64,000 nt of DNA, taken from Deinococcus sedimenti. GTDB lineage: Bacteria; Deinococcota; Deinococci; Deinococcales; Deinococcaceae. The notes beneath the pieces were generated by a model. The model did no database searches, was not told the DNA's origin, and saw only the letters and a list, made by a program, of their open reading frames with translations. Location of the stretch: positions 1,282,369 to 1,346,368 of the forward strand of contig NZ_BMQN01000001.1 in the NCBI RefSeq assembly GCF_014648135.1. The letters run 5' to 3'. A program made the position numbers and the translations under genes. Of this stretch, positions 49,125 through 60,084 are shown in pieces. Every line of letters starts with the position of its first letter. Position 1 is the first letter of the stretch.

Positions 49125-49937
49125 TCAGCTGATCAGGCCGGTATGCACGCGGGGCCTGAGGCCCTGCTGCCGGACGAGGGTCCGGACCTCCTGGCAACGG
49201 CAGCCCCGGTACGTGCACAGCAGCCCTTCCGGGTCGCGGTTCAGCAGACGCACCGTGCTGTCCACGAGGTCCCGCACGCGGTACAGCCGCAGGGTGCTCT
49301 GGCCCACCTGCACGCTGCGGGCGCGGGCGTGCACCTCGGGCGCGAGGTTGTCGAAGTCCGCCGAGCAGTTCGGGAACGCGGTGGGCAGCACCTGACCGTC
49401 CAGCGGCACGTACCGCGTCAGCAGCGGCACGCCTGCCAAGTGCTCGCCGTAGTGGACACTGGTGTTACTCCCGAAATCCACGCCCATCAGCAGCGCGAAG
49501 CCGTCCAGGTCGTACAGCGCCCCGATGGGCTGGTACGGGCTGCTCAGCGACTGCGCCTCGGTGACGCGGCGCGCCTCCTGGCCCAGCGCGATGAAACTCA
49601 GGGTCGGGTGGAAGGAGCGCAGCGCGTCGGCGCGTTCCACGAGTTCCTGCGGCACCCGCCCGATGTCCCGGCTGACCCGCGAATCCCGGTGGAAGCGCGC
49701 GTGCGTGGTCGAGGTGGGCCGCGACAGCAGCGTGGAGTACGTGAAGGCCGGGGCGACCACCGTCGCGCTCGCGCGCTCCAGAGCGTCAACGACCGCCCGC
49801 GCGCCGCCGTCCAGCTGCCCGAAGGACTTCAGGCTGGCGTGCACGATCAGGTGCTGTGAGCCGTCCAGTCCCAGTGCGCGCAGGCCCTCGTCCAGTTCGG
49901 CGGGGGTCACGGCGGGTCGGCGCAGCAGGTTCAGCAC
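49125..49937 (-). CDS. AAC(3)-family aminoglycoside N-acetyltransferase-like protein
   Basis: 270 residues. The family patterns LIVHASLKSFGQLDGGARAVVDAL, APAFTYSTLLSRP and SFIALGQEARRVTEAQSLSSPYQPIGALYDLDG are present, including the CoA-binding and the catalytic His/Glu region near SNTSVHYGEHLAG. Chromosomal members such as YokD are not always resistance enzymes. GTG 49937 is accepted because TAGACT lies six bases upstream on the minus strand. Confidence 0.87.
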   Translation of the reverse strand: MLNLLRRPAVTPAELDEGLRALGLDGSQHLIVHASLKSFGQLDGGARAVVDALERASATVVAPAFTYSTLLSRPTSTTHARFHRDSRVSRDIGRVPQELVERADALRSFHPTLSFIALGQEARRVTEAQSLSSPYQPIGALYDLDGFALLMGVDFGSNTSVHYGEHLAGVPLLTRYVPLDGQVLPTAFPNCSADFDNLAPEVHARARSVQVGQSTLRLYRVRDLVDSTVRLLNRDPEGLLCTYRGCRCQEVRTLVRQQGLRPRVHTGLIS

Positions 49938-50070
49938 GCCCCCAGTCTACTCCGGCAGGCTCCCTGGGCGGGAGGAAAGACGCACAGTCCCTCACCCGCC
50001 CGCCGGGCCACCCACAGGGGGGCGGCGCGCAGGTCACCCCACGCGCCGCCCCCATTCAAAACTGGACTTA

Positions 50071-50148
50071 TCCGGATTCCGTCTGTTCCGCAGCTCTCCG
50101 AGTCCGCTCGGACTGAACGGTTCTGGCAAACCATTCAGTCGGAGTGCG

Positions 50149-50150
<2 letters not shown>
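50071..50150. repeat. Structured intergenic repeat, copy 2
   Basis: Begins TCCGGATTCCGTCTGTT, continues GCAGCTCTCCGAGTCCGCTCGG and ends CAGTCGGAGTGCGTTA. Its terminal hairpin has perfect arms GACTGAA (50111-50117) and TTCAGTC (50134-50140). The homologous element at 26534-26687 differs here by T for C and A for G on opposite arms. It abuts the glutamine synthetase III stop. Confidence 0.65.
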
Positions 50151-52305
<2,155 letters not shown>

Positions 52306-52403
52306 GTCGCTCCCTGTGCGCGGTGGGGTGGGGTCTGTGCGGCGCGCTTGGCATCCCTGATTTCACGCCGCTCCCGGGTGCCCACCGGGCATCCTACACG
52401 GGG

Positions 52404-52433
52404 AGTATATGAGCGGCGCATCAAGGCGGTCAA
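52404..52433 (-). promoter_or_regulatory. Promoter of the glutamine synthetase III gene
   Basis: On the minus strand TTGACC (52433-52428), an 18-base spacer and TATACT (52409-52404). It gives a leader of about 95 bases. Confidence 0.7.
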
Positions 52434-52443
52434 CGAATACTTC

Positions 52444-52508
52444 TGCACAACATGCCGGAATAACGGGACACTCCGGGACTTGACACCCAGAGTCGTGCAG
52501 TTTGTGCA
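52444..52508. promoter_or_regulatory. Paired TGCACAA boxes between divergent glutamine synthetase genes
   Basis: TGCACAA (52444-52450) and its inverted copy TTGTGCA (52502-52508) flank a TTGACA (52480-52485). The left box sits just upstream of the GSIII -35. Both would suit a nitrogen regulator acting on the two genes together. The plus-strand start for glnA may instead use TAGCAT at 52580-52585. Confidence 0.45.
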
Positions 52509-52624
52509 TTCACGATCTGCCACACTGAAGCCCGACGCGCAACACTCTGCACCGTCCCCCCGGCAGGGGCCGGAGGTCGTAGCATTTCTGGACGCGCCGC
52601 CCAGCGCCCGGAGGTTCCCCAGTC

Positions 52625-53983
52625 ATGTCCCCCCAGTCCACCACGCCCCCCACCCGCGACCAGATCCTGCAGCAGCTGCAGGAAGCGGAAGTCAAGTTCC
52701 TGCGCCTCCAGTTCACCGACATCCTCGGCACCACCAAGAACGTCGAGGTGCCCAAAAGTCAGTTCGGCAAGGCCCTGAACGGCGACGTCACCTTCGACGG
52801 CAGCGCCGTGGAAGGCTTCACCCGCGTCGAGGAGAGCGACATGCTCCTGCGCCCCGACCTAGGCACCTTCCTGATCTACCCGCAGTTCTCCCGCGAGGAA
52901 GGCGAACGCGGCAAGGTCGCCCGCCTCATCTGCGACGTGGCCCTCCCCGACGGCACCCCGTTCGACGGGGACCCCCGGCAGGTCCTCAAGCGGCAGATCG
53001 CGCGCGCGCAGGCCATGGGCTTCGAGATGTTCGTCGGAACCGAACCCGAGTTCTTCCTGTTCGAACGCTCCCCCAGCGGCGTCGGCACCACGATCACGCA
53101 CGACAAGGCCGGGTACTTCGACCTCGCCCCCATCGACAAGGGCGAACGCATCCGCCGCGAGATCACCAACAAACTCGTCGAGATGGGCTTCGAGATCGAA
53201 GCCGCCCACCACGAGGTCTCCCCCGGCCAGCACGAGATCGACTTCCGCTACGCCCCCGCGCTGGAAACCGCCGACCGCATCGCCACCTTCAAGTTCGTCG
53301 TCAAACGCGTCGCGCTGGAGTACGGCCTGCTCGCCAGCTTCCTGCCCAAACCGCTCCCGGGCGTGAACGGCAGCGGCATGCACTGCCACCTCAGCCTCTT
53401 CAAGGGCGGCACGAATGCCTTCGCGGACCCCGGCGGCGAACATGGCCTGTCCCGCACCGCGCAGCAGTTCATCGCGGGCCTCCTCGACCACGCGGGCGCG
53501 ATGGTCGCCATCACGAACCCCCTCGTGAACAGCTACAAGCGCCTCGTGCCGGGCTTCGAAGCTCCCGTGAACGTCGCCTGGAGCACCAGCAACCGCTCAG
53601 CGCTGATCCGCATTCCCGCCAAGCGAGGCAACTCCACCCGCGCCGAAGTGCGCATGCCCGACCCCAGCTGCAACCCGTACCTCGCGCTGGCCGTCATGCT
53701 CGCCGCCGGACTGGACGGCATCGAACAGGACATGGAACCCGCCCCCGCCATCCAGCGCAACATCTTCAAGATGACCGTGCGCGAAAAACGCCACCACCGC
53801 GTCAAGGAACTCCCCAGCGACCTGCGCGAGGCCGTGGACGAACTGGAAAAAGACGACGTGCTGCGCCGCGCCCTGGGCGAACACGTCCTCGACCACTTCG
53901 TGGAAGCCAAACGCGCCGAATGGCGCGAGTACAACGCCACCGTCCACGCCTGGGAACTGGAACGGTACCTCGACCTGATCTGA
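52625..53983 (+). CDS. glnA: Glutamine synthetase type I
   Basis: 452 residues. Motifs: FLRLQFTDILGTTKNVEVP at the N-terminus, the D-G-S-A-V-E-G-F latch region, ATP site NGSGMHCHLSLF and the glutamate-binding NPLVNSYKRLVPGFEAPV. The adenylylation loop NLYDLPPEE is replaced by a Bacillus-like ELPSDLREAVDEL, so control by GlnE adenylylation is unlikely. GGAGG lies upstream of the ATG. It is divergent from GSIII and presumably co-regulated. Confidence 0.96.
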   Translation: MSPQSTTPPTRDQILQQLQEAEVKFLRLQFTDILGTTKNVEVPKSQFGKALNGDVTFDGSAVEGFTRVEESDMLLRPDLGTFLIYPQFSREEGERGKVARLICDVALPDGTPFDGDPRQVLKRQIARAQAMGFEMFVGTEPEFFLFERSPSGVGTTITHDKAGYFDLAPIDKGERIRREITNKLVEMGFEIEAAHHEVSPGQHEIDFRYAPALETADRIATFKFVVKRVALEYGLLASFLPKPLPGVNGSGMHCHLSLFKGGTNAFADPGGEHGLSRTAQQFIAGLLDHAGAMVAITNPLVNSYKRLVPGFEAPVNVAWSTSNRSALIRIPAKRGNSTRAEVRMPDPSCNPYLALAVMLAAGLDGIEQDMEPAPAIQRNIFKMTVREKRHHRVKELPSDLREAVDELEKDDVLRRALGEHVLDHFVEAKRAEWREYNATVHAWELERYLDLI

Positions 53984-53999
53984 GAGACCAACCCCTCCC

Positions 54000-54030
54000 A
54001 GCCTCCCCCCTCAAGGGGGAGGAGCAGAGT
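54000..54030. repeat. Palindromic intergenic repeat, second copy
   Basis: CCTCCCCCC-TCAA-GGGGGAGG followed by AGCAGAG; the reverse complement matches the element at 30045-30075 in stem and flanks. It follows the glnA stop closely and can act as its terminator. Confidence 0.6.
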
Positions 54031-54112
54031 GGACATCAGGCGACGTCCTTCATCGTGGTCACTGGAAAGCGCAACAGAGAGCCAGGGGCACCCGGTGGCC
54101 CCTGCTTGTCTT

Positions 54113-54325
54113 TTACTGGCGGGTGTCGTCGTTGCCGGTCGTGCCGAAGGTCGTGCCAGTCGCGGGCGTCTGCGTGTCCGCCTGATCCCGCCCGTCGGTA
54201 ACGTGCGCGGTGCCGGTGTCCGTGTCGGTCATGCCGCTCTCGGAGTTGTCCATGTAGCCGCTGCGGTCACTCATGCCGTTCCCGGCATCCGCAGGTAGGC
54301 CGCCCTGTTTCGTGTCGTCGCTCAT
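54113..54325 (-). CDS. Small acidic disordered hypothetical protein
   Basis: 70 residues made almost only of Asp, Thr, Gly, Ser and Asn, with no hydrophobic core and no Cys; intrinsically disordered. GGGGGAG precedes the ATG. Resembles hydrophilin-like or other small stress proteins in composition only. Could be a chance frame, but its internal pattern (three M-[ST]-D/M-D-N starts spaced by Ser/Gly) and good ribosome site make it plausible. Confidence 0.5.
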   Translation of the reverse strand: MSDDTKQGGLPADAGNGMSDRSGYMDNSESGMTDTDTGTAHVTDGRDQADTQTPATGTTFGTTGNDDTRQ

Positions 54326-54398
54326 GCCCCACTCTCCCCCACCACCTGCCGGGCGGGGATGAGCGGGGCGTGCGGGAACCTTGATGCGCGACCCCGGC

Positions 54399-56561
54399 TC
54401 AGGCGATCAGCGGGTGCAGTTCGCCCGTGCTGACGAGGGCCAGCCAGTGCAGCGCGCGGCTGGCGGACACGTACAGCAGGCGGCGTTCGTACTCGGTGCT
54501 CTCGTCGTACGTGTCGGCGTTCGCGCTGGCGACGATCGCGGCGCTGAACTCCAGGCCCTTGGCGAGGTTCACGGGCAGGATCACCAGGCCGCCCCGGAAG
54601 CGGTGCTCCTGCGTGGTGATGGGCTGCGCGTCCGTGTCGAACTCGCGCAGGGCTTCGGCCATGCGGTCGGCGTCCACGCCGCGCCGGGTGACGATGGCGA
54701 TGTTGGTGTGCCCGGCGTCCTGCGCGTCCTTCACGGCCCGCGCGATCAGTGGGAGTTCCCCGTCCGGCCCGGCGGGCGCGGTGTACCGTTGAACCTCTGC
54801 CCCGTCGCGGTCGACGCCCTGCACGGCGGCGGCGCGGTTGTACGTCGCGGCGATCCGCGCGCCCAGTTCCGTGATCTGCCGCGTGGACCGGTACGTGCGG
54901 CCCAGCGTCAGCACCTGCGCGCCCGGCAGTTGCGCCTGCACGGCCTCCCAGGAGCTGGGGCCCTTGTAGCCGTGCATGCCCTGGTTCATGTCGCCCAGCG
55001 CCGTGATGTGTCCGGGGCGGGTGGCGCGGCCCAGCAGCGCGTACAGCAGCGGCGAGTAGTCCTGCGCCTCGTCCAGCACGACGTGATCGAAGGGTTCCAG
55101 CGTGCGCCCGTCCAGTCGCCCGATGCCGCCCGTGAACGCCTGCACGGCCAGCATCAGGGGCAGTTCGGTGACGTCCGCGTGCGCGCGGCGGGGCGTGGGA
55201 ATCCCGCTGAGGGGATCGGTGCCCAGCAGCGCGATCTCCCGCTCGGTCAGCAGGCCGCTCGCGGCGAGTTCCGCCGGGCTGCCCAGCAGACGCCGCGCCT
55301 CCGTGATGGGCGTGGTCGTGGCGAAGATGCGACCCAGCAGGTTCGTCAGCGGGGACGACAGCTGGCGGCGCACGCTGGCCTCCTCGTCCTCTGGGACGTT
55401 CAGGGTGGACAGCGCCAGCGCCTCGATCGCGCGGCGCATCCCGGCCCGGTACCCGTCCAGGGGATCGGCGGCGAACACGTCGCGCAGCAGGCCCGCTAGG
55501 GCCGCCTCGTCCAGCGTGAACACCTGATCCTCCCGGCCGCGCAGCGCCACGGTTTCGCGCAGGCCCTGCCCGGCCAACGCCGCGTTAAAGCGGTTCCAGA
55601 GGTGCGTGCGGACCACGTCCAGCATCCGCGCGTCGCCCAGCAGTTTCGCCTTGCGCCATGCCAGCGCCCGGCGGGTGTTGTCCCGGTCGGTCAGCAGCAG
55701 GCTGAGGGTGCGGTCCGTGACCTCCAGCTTCTCCAGGCCCAGCAGCCCCACCGCCCAGGTTTCCGGCGTCGTGACGACCACACGTTCGATGCCCAGTTCC
55801 GGCAGGATGCGCGCTGCATACGTCGCCAGCACCCGGTTCGGCATGAGGACCATGCACGCCTCGGGCCGCGCCCGGTGCGCCCCCCGGTCCGCGTTCGTCA
55901 TCCACGCCAGCCGGTGGAAGCCGATGGTCGTCTTCCCGGACCCCGCCGCGCCCTGAATGATCACCGGGACGCCCGCCGGGTGCCGCATCGCGTCGTTCTG
56001 CTCCGGCTGGAGCGTCTCGACCACGTCCCGCATCCCGGCGGTGCTGCCCTCCTGCAGGCGGCGCAGCAGCACCTCCTCGCGCCCACCCGTGTCCCCGCCC
56101 TGCTCGTCGTCGTACAGGTCGGTGACGCGCAGCAGCGTCTTCTGACTCACGTCCAGCTGCCGCCGCCGCCGGATCACGCCCGCACTGCCGCGCCGGGGCG
56201 TCCAGCCGAGCGCCTGCGAGTAGAACAGACTGCCCACCTCGCTGTCCCAGCTGACCACCGTGTGCGGGCCCTTCACGTCCCGGAAGCCGTGCTTCCCGAT
56301 GTACAGCGTCTGCTCACGCCCCGCCACGCGCACCTTCAGGCTGCCGAAGTACGGCTGATGTACGTGCGGCGAGAGCATCGCCGCGAACTCCTCGGCCTGA
56401 TCGCCCAGGATGATGCTCGTCTCCAGGTCCGCGCCCATCTGCCGGTCGCGGTCCTCCCAGAACTCGATCTGACGGATCATGGCCGCCACTGTTCCCGCCA
56501 GGTGATCTTTTTCCAGTTCAAAATCCGGGTGGGTTTCCGGACGCAATTCCGCAACAGGCAT
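54399..56561 (-). CDS. HelD-like SF1 helicase (RNA polymerase recycling type)
   Basis: 720 residues. An N-terminal coiled region with the conserved AELRPETHPDFELEKDHLAG is followed by Walker A QGAAGSGKTTIGFHRLAWM, Walker B VLDEAQDYSPLLYALLG, motif III LGDMNQGMHGY, motif IV and motif VI-like VNLAKGLEFSAAIVA and RRLLYVSASRALHWLAL. This layout is that of HelD, which removes stalled RNA polymerase from DNA in Gram-positives. The start at 56561 has TATCCT seven bases upstream on the minus strand; upstream ATGs are rejected. Confidence 0.85.
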   Translation of the reverse strand: MPVAELRPETHPDFELEKDHLAGTVAAMIRQIEFWEDRDRQMGADLETSIILGDQAEEFAAMLSPHVHQPYFGSLKVRVAGREQTLYIGKHGFRDVKGPHTVVSWDSEVGSLFYSQALGWTPRRGSAGVIRRRRQLDVSQKTLLRVTDLYDDEQGGDTGGREEVLLRRLQEGSTAGMRDVVETLQPEQNDAMRHPAGVPVIIQGAAGSGKTTIGFHRLAWMTNADRGAHRARPEACMVLMPNRVLATYAARILPELGIERVVVTTPETWAVGLLGLEKLEVTDRTLSLLLTDRDNTRRALAWRKAKLLGDARMLDVVRTHLWNRFNAALAGQGLRETVALRGREDQVFTLDEAALAGLLRDVFAADPLDGYRAGMRRAIEALALSTLNVPEDEEASVRRQLSSPLTNLLGRIFATTTPITEARRLLGSPAELAASGLLTEREIALLGTDPLSGIPTPRRAHADVTELPLMLAVQAFTGGIGRLDGRTLEPFDHVVLDEAQDYSPLLYALLGRATRPGHITALGDMNQGMHGYKGPSSWEAVQAQLPGAQVLTLGRTYRSTRQITELGARIAATYNRAAAVQGVDRDGAEVQRYTAPAGPDGELPLIARAVKDAQDAGHTNIAIVTRRGVDADRMAEALREFDTDAQPITTQEHRFRGGLVILPVNLAKGLEFSAAIVASANADTYDESTEYERRLLYVSASRALHWLALVSTGELHPLIA

Positions 56562-56716
56562 AACGCACAGGATACGACGTTCCGGCATGCTCGGCACGAG
56601 CAGACATAGGTTCGAGAGGACGACGACCTGCTGGAACCGTGCGTCGGGGGCACCTCGAGACGCCTCCACGCGACTCGTCACACCGACACTGCCGCTGAAC
56701 TGCGACTGAACGCAGC

Positions 56717-56773
56717 GCGTGCCTCACCACAGCAGGGCGAGGCACGCGAATCCCCCGTCCAGCGTGACGGGGG
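56717..56773 (-). terminator. Tandem hairpins after the lipoprotein gene
   Basis: CCCCCGTC/GACGGGGG (56752-56773) and GCGTGCCTC/GAGGCACGC (56717-56747) form two perfect stems in a row, downstream of the minus-strand lipoprotein stop. Neither has a T tract. Confidence 0.55.
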
Positions 56774-56779
56774 TACGGG

Positions 56780-57313
56780 TTACTTGTTGACGTTCAGGAG
56801 CAGTTTCACGTCGGCGTCCTGCTTGCCGGTCGTGAACGTCACCGACGCCAGGTCCACTCCGGTCTCGGCGTCAACCGCCGCCGCTACCTTGTACAGCACC
56901 TGGAACTGCTCGTTGTAGCGGACGTTCACGCTTCCCATCGAGACGGTCGTCTTGTTGACCTTGCGCATGATCGTGACCTTCGTCGGCGTGATAGTCACGC
57001 CCTTGGGCGCGTCGAAGGACTTGAGCGTCAGCCAGTTCGCTGGGCGGGAGACGTCCGGCACGGTGGGGTTCGACGCCGAGGCGCCCGAGTAGTTGAAGGT
57101 CAGTTGGTCGAAGTAGGCGTCGAAGGCATCGTCCTCGCCGAGGAGCGCGCGGGGGTAGGTGTACTGCACGTAGACAGTCTGCCCCGGGGCGAGGCGGGTG
57201 ACCGATTCTGGCGAGGACTGCACCAGCGGGGCGTAATCGGTGGTGCCGGGCTGCACGGCGGTGCAGGCGGTCAGGGTGGTCAGGAGGGCGGCGATCAGGG
57301 CGATGGTGCGCAT
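56780..57313 (-). CDS. Hypothetical lipoprotein
   Basis: 177 residues with a lipoprotein signal peptide ending in the lipobox L-T-A-C at residue 17. The mature part is beta-rich (QTVYVQYTYPRALLG, KVTIMRKVNKTTVSMGSVNVRYN, VTFTTGKQDADVKLLLNVNK) and may be an immunoglobulin-like surface domain. No family recognised. TAGCCT lies eight bases before the ATG on the minus strand. Confidence 0.75.
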   Translation of the reverse strand: MRTIALIAALLTTLTACTAVQPGTTDYAPLVQSSPESVTRLAPGQTVYVQYTYPRALLGEDDAFDAYFDQLTFNYSGASASNPTVPDVSRPANWLTLKSFDAPKGVTITPTKVTIMRKVNKTTVSMGSVNVRYNEQFQVLYKVAAAVDAETGVDLASVTFTTGKQDADVKLLLNVNK

Positions 57314-57397
57314 ACCGGCGGAGGCTAGCAGGCTTCACGGTTCTTGCCTGCCTCACATGAAGCACACCCCCAGTTTATGAAGCCTTAACCTGAGCGG

Positions 57398-57805
57398 ATG
57401 TTTCGACACGTTCTGACCGCCGCGCTTCTCTTCTGCTCGACCGCCTCCGCCGAGGTCACCCTGGGCCTGAGTGCCGCTGCAGGGCCGGGCGTCGCGCAGG
57501 GCGGCGCGCACGTCTCATACCGGTCCGACTGGCGGGGCGGCGGGGCGTGGCGCGGCACCCTGGGCCTGGAGGCGTGGGCGCCCACCACGCTCACCCCGTG
57601 GGTCCGTGCGGACGTGACGTACCTGCGCGCCCTGCCGGGCAACCAGCACGCGGGCATCGGCGTGGGCAGCGGCGTCCTGTTGTCGGGCGAGGGCACGGCC
57701 GGAGGCGTTCCCCTGTTCGTGTACAGTCCGCTGCTCGGCGCGAACGTGCACGGCGTGTACGGCGTCCACGTGAGCGGCGTGCGCGTGGACGTGCCACTGC
57801 GCTGA
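57398..57805 (+). CDS. Hypothetical exported beta-rich protein
   Basis: 135 residues with a signal peptide (MFRHVLTAALLFCSTASA). The mature part alternates Gly-rich strands with aromatic ends (AHVSYRSDW, TLGLEAWAP, WVRADVTYL, GIGVGSGVLL, HGVYGVHVSGVRVDVPL) like a small outer-membrane barrel. TAACCT lies six bases before the ATG (leaderless). Function unknown. Confidence 0.7.
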   Translation: MFRHVLTAALLFCSTASAEVTLGLSAAAGPGVAQGGAHVSYRSDWRGGGAWRGTLGLEAWAPTTLTPWVRADVTYLRALPGNQHAGIGVGSGVLLSGEGTAGGVPLFVYSPLLGANVHGVYGVHVSGVRVDVPLR

Positions 57806-57828
57806 CGCACCGAATGTCTGCGCCGCCC

Positions 57829-57858
57829 TTGACCCTCTCCCCCGCCGTGTTCCACACT
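57829..57858 (+). promoter_or_regulatory. Probable promoter of the glyS T-box transcript
   Basis: TTGACC (57829-57834), an 18-base spacer and CACACT (57853-57858), directly before the T-box stem I. The -10 is imperfect (CA for TA). Confidence 0.5.
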
Positions 57859-57860
57859 GT

Positions 57861-58091
57861 GGCTCAGGTGTCGATCCGCAGGAGTACCGCGCGCAGCCAC
57901 CAGTGAGCGAGCCCGTGACGGTGAGAGTCGGGCGGTGAGGCGGCGCGGGAAGGGCAGCGGGGAGCCCAACACAGACAAAAGTGCCAGTCGGCCGGGGATT
58001 CCGGGGCTGGAACTGGGGTGGAACCGCGCGTGTCCTCATGCGTCCCCAGACGAGCGAGTGCCGGGAACTGGCCGCCGTCTGGGGCTTTTTT
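57861..58091 (+). promoter_or_regulatory. Glycine T-box riboswitch upstream of glyS
   Basis: Stem I closes GGCTC (57861-57865) with GAGCC (57962-57966). The S-turn has AGTA (57883-57886) on the 5' side and GAA on the 3' side, next to the specifier GGC (57953-57955) followed by A. The distal GCCCG/CGGGC hairpin carries a GACGGTGAGAG loop like that of glyQS T-boxes. The T-box GGGGTGGAACCGCG (58015-58028) presents UGGA, complementary to the UCCA end of tRNA-Gly. CCCCAGACG/CGTCTGGGG plus TTTTTT (58044-58091) is the terminator; its left arm also pairs with the T-box GGGG. Uncharged tRNA-Gly would turn glyS on. Confidence 0.93.
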
Positions 58092-58118
58092 CCGTCGCCT
58101 GCCCGAAAGGAGCACGTG

Positions 58119-59633
58119 ATGCCTGCAACCTCGATGGAAGAACTCGTCAGCCTGTGTAAACGCCGGGGCTTTATTTTCCAGGGCTCGGAAATCTACGGGG
58201 GCCTTCAGGGCTTCTACGATTACGGCCCGCTGGGCGTGGAACTCAAGAACAACATCAAGGCCGCGTGGTGGCGCACGAACGTGTACGAGCGCGACGACAT
58301 GGAAGGCCTGGACGCCAGCATCATCATGCACCGACAGGTGCTGCGCCACAGCGGGCACGAAGCGACCTTCAGCGACCCGATGGTGGACAACAAGAAGAAC
58401 AACAAACGCTACCGTCTCGATCACCTCGTAAAGGACCAGAAGGCGGACGTGATCGCCAAGGTGGCCGAGGCGATGGGCCAGAGTGCCGAGAACTTCCCGG
58501 CGGTCGTGGCGGCGCTGAACGCGAACCCCGCGCAGGCGAGCGAGGCGCTGCGCGCGGCGGGCGTGCGCGACCCGTTCAGCGGCGAGGTGGGCGAGTGGAC
58601 CGAGCCGAAGCCCTTCAACATGATGTTCAAGACGACCATCGGCCCGGTCGCGGACGACGAGAGCTACGGCTACCTGCGTCCCGAGACCGCGCAGGGTATC
58701 TTCACGAACTTCAAGAACGTCGTGGACAGCACCAGCCGCCGCCTGCCGTTCGGCATCGCGCAGATCGGCAAGGCGTTCCGCAACGAGATCACGCCCCGTA
58801 ACTTCATCTTCCGCGTGCGTGAACTGGAGCAGATGGAGATCGAGTTCTTCTGCGCGCCCGGCACCGACGAGGAGTGGCACGAGCACTGGCTGGAGAAGCG
58901 CCTGAGCTGGTGGGAGGCGCAGGGCGTGCCGCGCAGCAAGATCGAGATCCTGGACGTGCCGAAGGAAGATCTGGCGCACTACTCGAAGCGCACGTACGAC
59001 CTGATGTACGACTACCCCACCCTCGGGCACGAGGAGATCGAGGGCATCGCGAACCGCAGCGACTACGACCTCGGGTCGCACACGAAGAACCAATCGGAAC
59101 TGGGCCTCGTGGCGCGGGTGGAGGAGAACCTCGACTCCATCGCCAAGCTGACCATCCCCCACCCCGAGACGAACAAGCCGGTCGTGCCGTTCGTGATCGA
59201 ACCGTCCGCCGGGGTGGACCGCGCCATGCTGGCCGTCCTGAGCGAGGCGTTCACGAAGGAGACGCTGGAGAACGGCAACGAACGCATCGTGCTGAAACTG
59301 AAGCCGCACCTCGCGCCCATCAAGGTGGCCGTGATTCCGCTGGCGCGCAACAAGGCCGAACTGGTCGATCTGGCCCGCAGCATCAAGAACGACCTGCAAA
59401 AACTCGGGCTGGGCCGCATCCTGCTGGAGGACAGCGGGAACATCGGCAAGGCGTACCGCCGCCACGACGAGGTCGGCACGCCCTACTGCGTCACCGTGGA
59501 CTTCGACACCGTCGGCAAGGGCGAGGACGCCAGCCTGACCGACACCGTCACCATCCGCGACCGCGACACGCTGGCGCAGGAACGCGTGAAGATCAGCGAC
59601 CTCAGCGCGTACCTGCAGGCAAAACTGCGGTGA
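58119..59633 (+). CDS. glyS: Glycyl-tRNA synthetase (homodimeric alpha2 type)
   Basis: 504 residues, class II. Motif 1-2 region begins [36 protein letters not shown]; motif 2 is [21 protein letters not shown]; motif 3 [14 protein letters not shown]. The single-chain eukaryote-like form is normal for Deinococcus. ATG 58119 follows AAAGGAG. The gene is under a T-box leader with a Gly specifier. Confidence 0.97.
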   Translation: MPATSMEELVSLCKRRGFIFQGSEIYGGLQGFYDYGPLGVELKNNIKAAWWRTNVYERDDMEGLDASIIMHRQVLRHSGHEATFSDPMVDNKKNNKRYRLDHLVKDQKADVIAKVAEAMGQSAENFPAVVAALNANPAQASEALRAAGVRDPFSGEVGEWTEPKPFNMMFKTTIGPVADDESYGYLRPETAQGIFTNFKNVVDSTSRRLPFGIAQIGKAFRNEITPRNFIFRVRELEQMEIEFFCAPGTDEEWHEHWLEKRLSWWEAQGVPRSKIEILDVPKEDLAHYSKRTYDLMYDYPTLGHEEIEGIANRSDYDLGSHTKNQSELGLVARVEENLDSIAKLTIPHPETNKPVVPFVIEPSAGVDRAMLAVLSEAFTKETLENGNERIVLKLKPHLAPIKVAVIPLARNKAELVDLARSIKNDLQKLGLGRILLEDSGNIGKAYRRHDEVGTPYCVTVDFDTVGKGEDASLTDTVTIRDRDTLAQERVKISDLSAYLQAKLR

Positions 59634-60022
59634 GCGTCCCCGCCGACCACCTCGTGCCGTACCTGAGCGCCGTGGAACTGGCGGTGCTGGGCGTGTACGC
59701 TGTCCACCCGGACCTGACGGACGCGATGGTGGACAGCGCCTACGAGGAACTGATGCGCCGATACCGCGCCGAGGCCACGAACCACCCCTTCACACCGGGG
59801 AAACTGGACGGCCTGCGCGCCGAGGTGCACGACGCGGCGCTGCGCGGCCTGACGCTGCGCCTGTCACAACCCGGCGATCATCCGGAGGCGGAAGAACTGC
59901 GTCTCGCAGTGGGTCGCCTGCGCAGCAGCGTCAAGACCTGGACGCGCGCCGGTGGGCGCCAGGGCTACTTGCACTTCCTGGAGCGGGAGATCGGCGATCT
60001 GAGCGTCGACGACGAGGAGTAA
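59630..60022 (+). CDS. Hypothetical protein coupled to glyS
   Basis: 130 residues, not recognised. It is helical and charged ([73 protein letters not shown]). Its GTG overlaps the glyS stop (GTGA), so it shares the T-box control. It may have a role in translation, by context only. Confidence 0.7.
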   Translation: MSVPADHLVPYLSAVELAVLGVYAVHPDLTDAMVDSAYEELMRRYRAEATNHPFTPGKLDGLRAEVHDAALRGLTLRLSQPGDHPEAEELRLAVGRLRSSVKTWTRAGGRQGYLHFLEREIGDLSVDDEE

Positions 60023-60031
60023 CGTCGGCAT

Positions 60032-60072
60032 GGGAGAGGGGGGACGCGCCACTGGCCGTCCCCCTCTCTCCT
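60032..60072. terminator. Bidirectional terminator-like hairpin
   Basis: GGGAGAGGGGGGACG and CGTCCCCCTCTCTCC pair with two mismatches around a GC-rich loop, between convergent genes. Confidence 0.65.
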
Positions 60073-60084
60073 GTCTGCCTGGGG

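Noticed and set aside
52480..52510. TTGACA followed by TGCATT as the main glnA promoter
   Set aside because: Spacing would be 19 bases and the -10 is not of TAnnnT type; TAGCAT at 52580 is at least as good, so no promoter is assigned.
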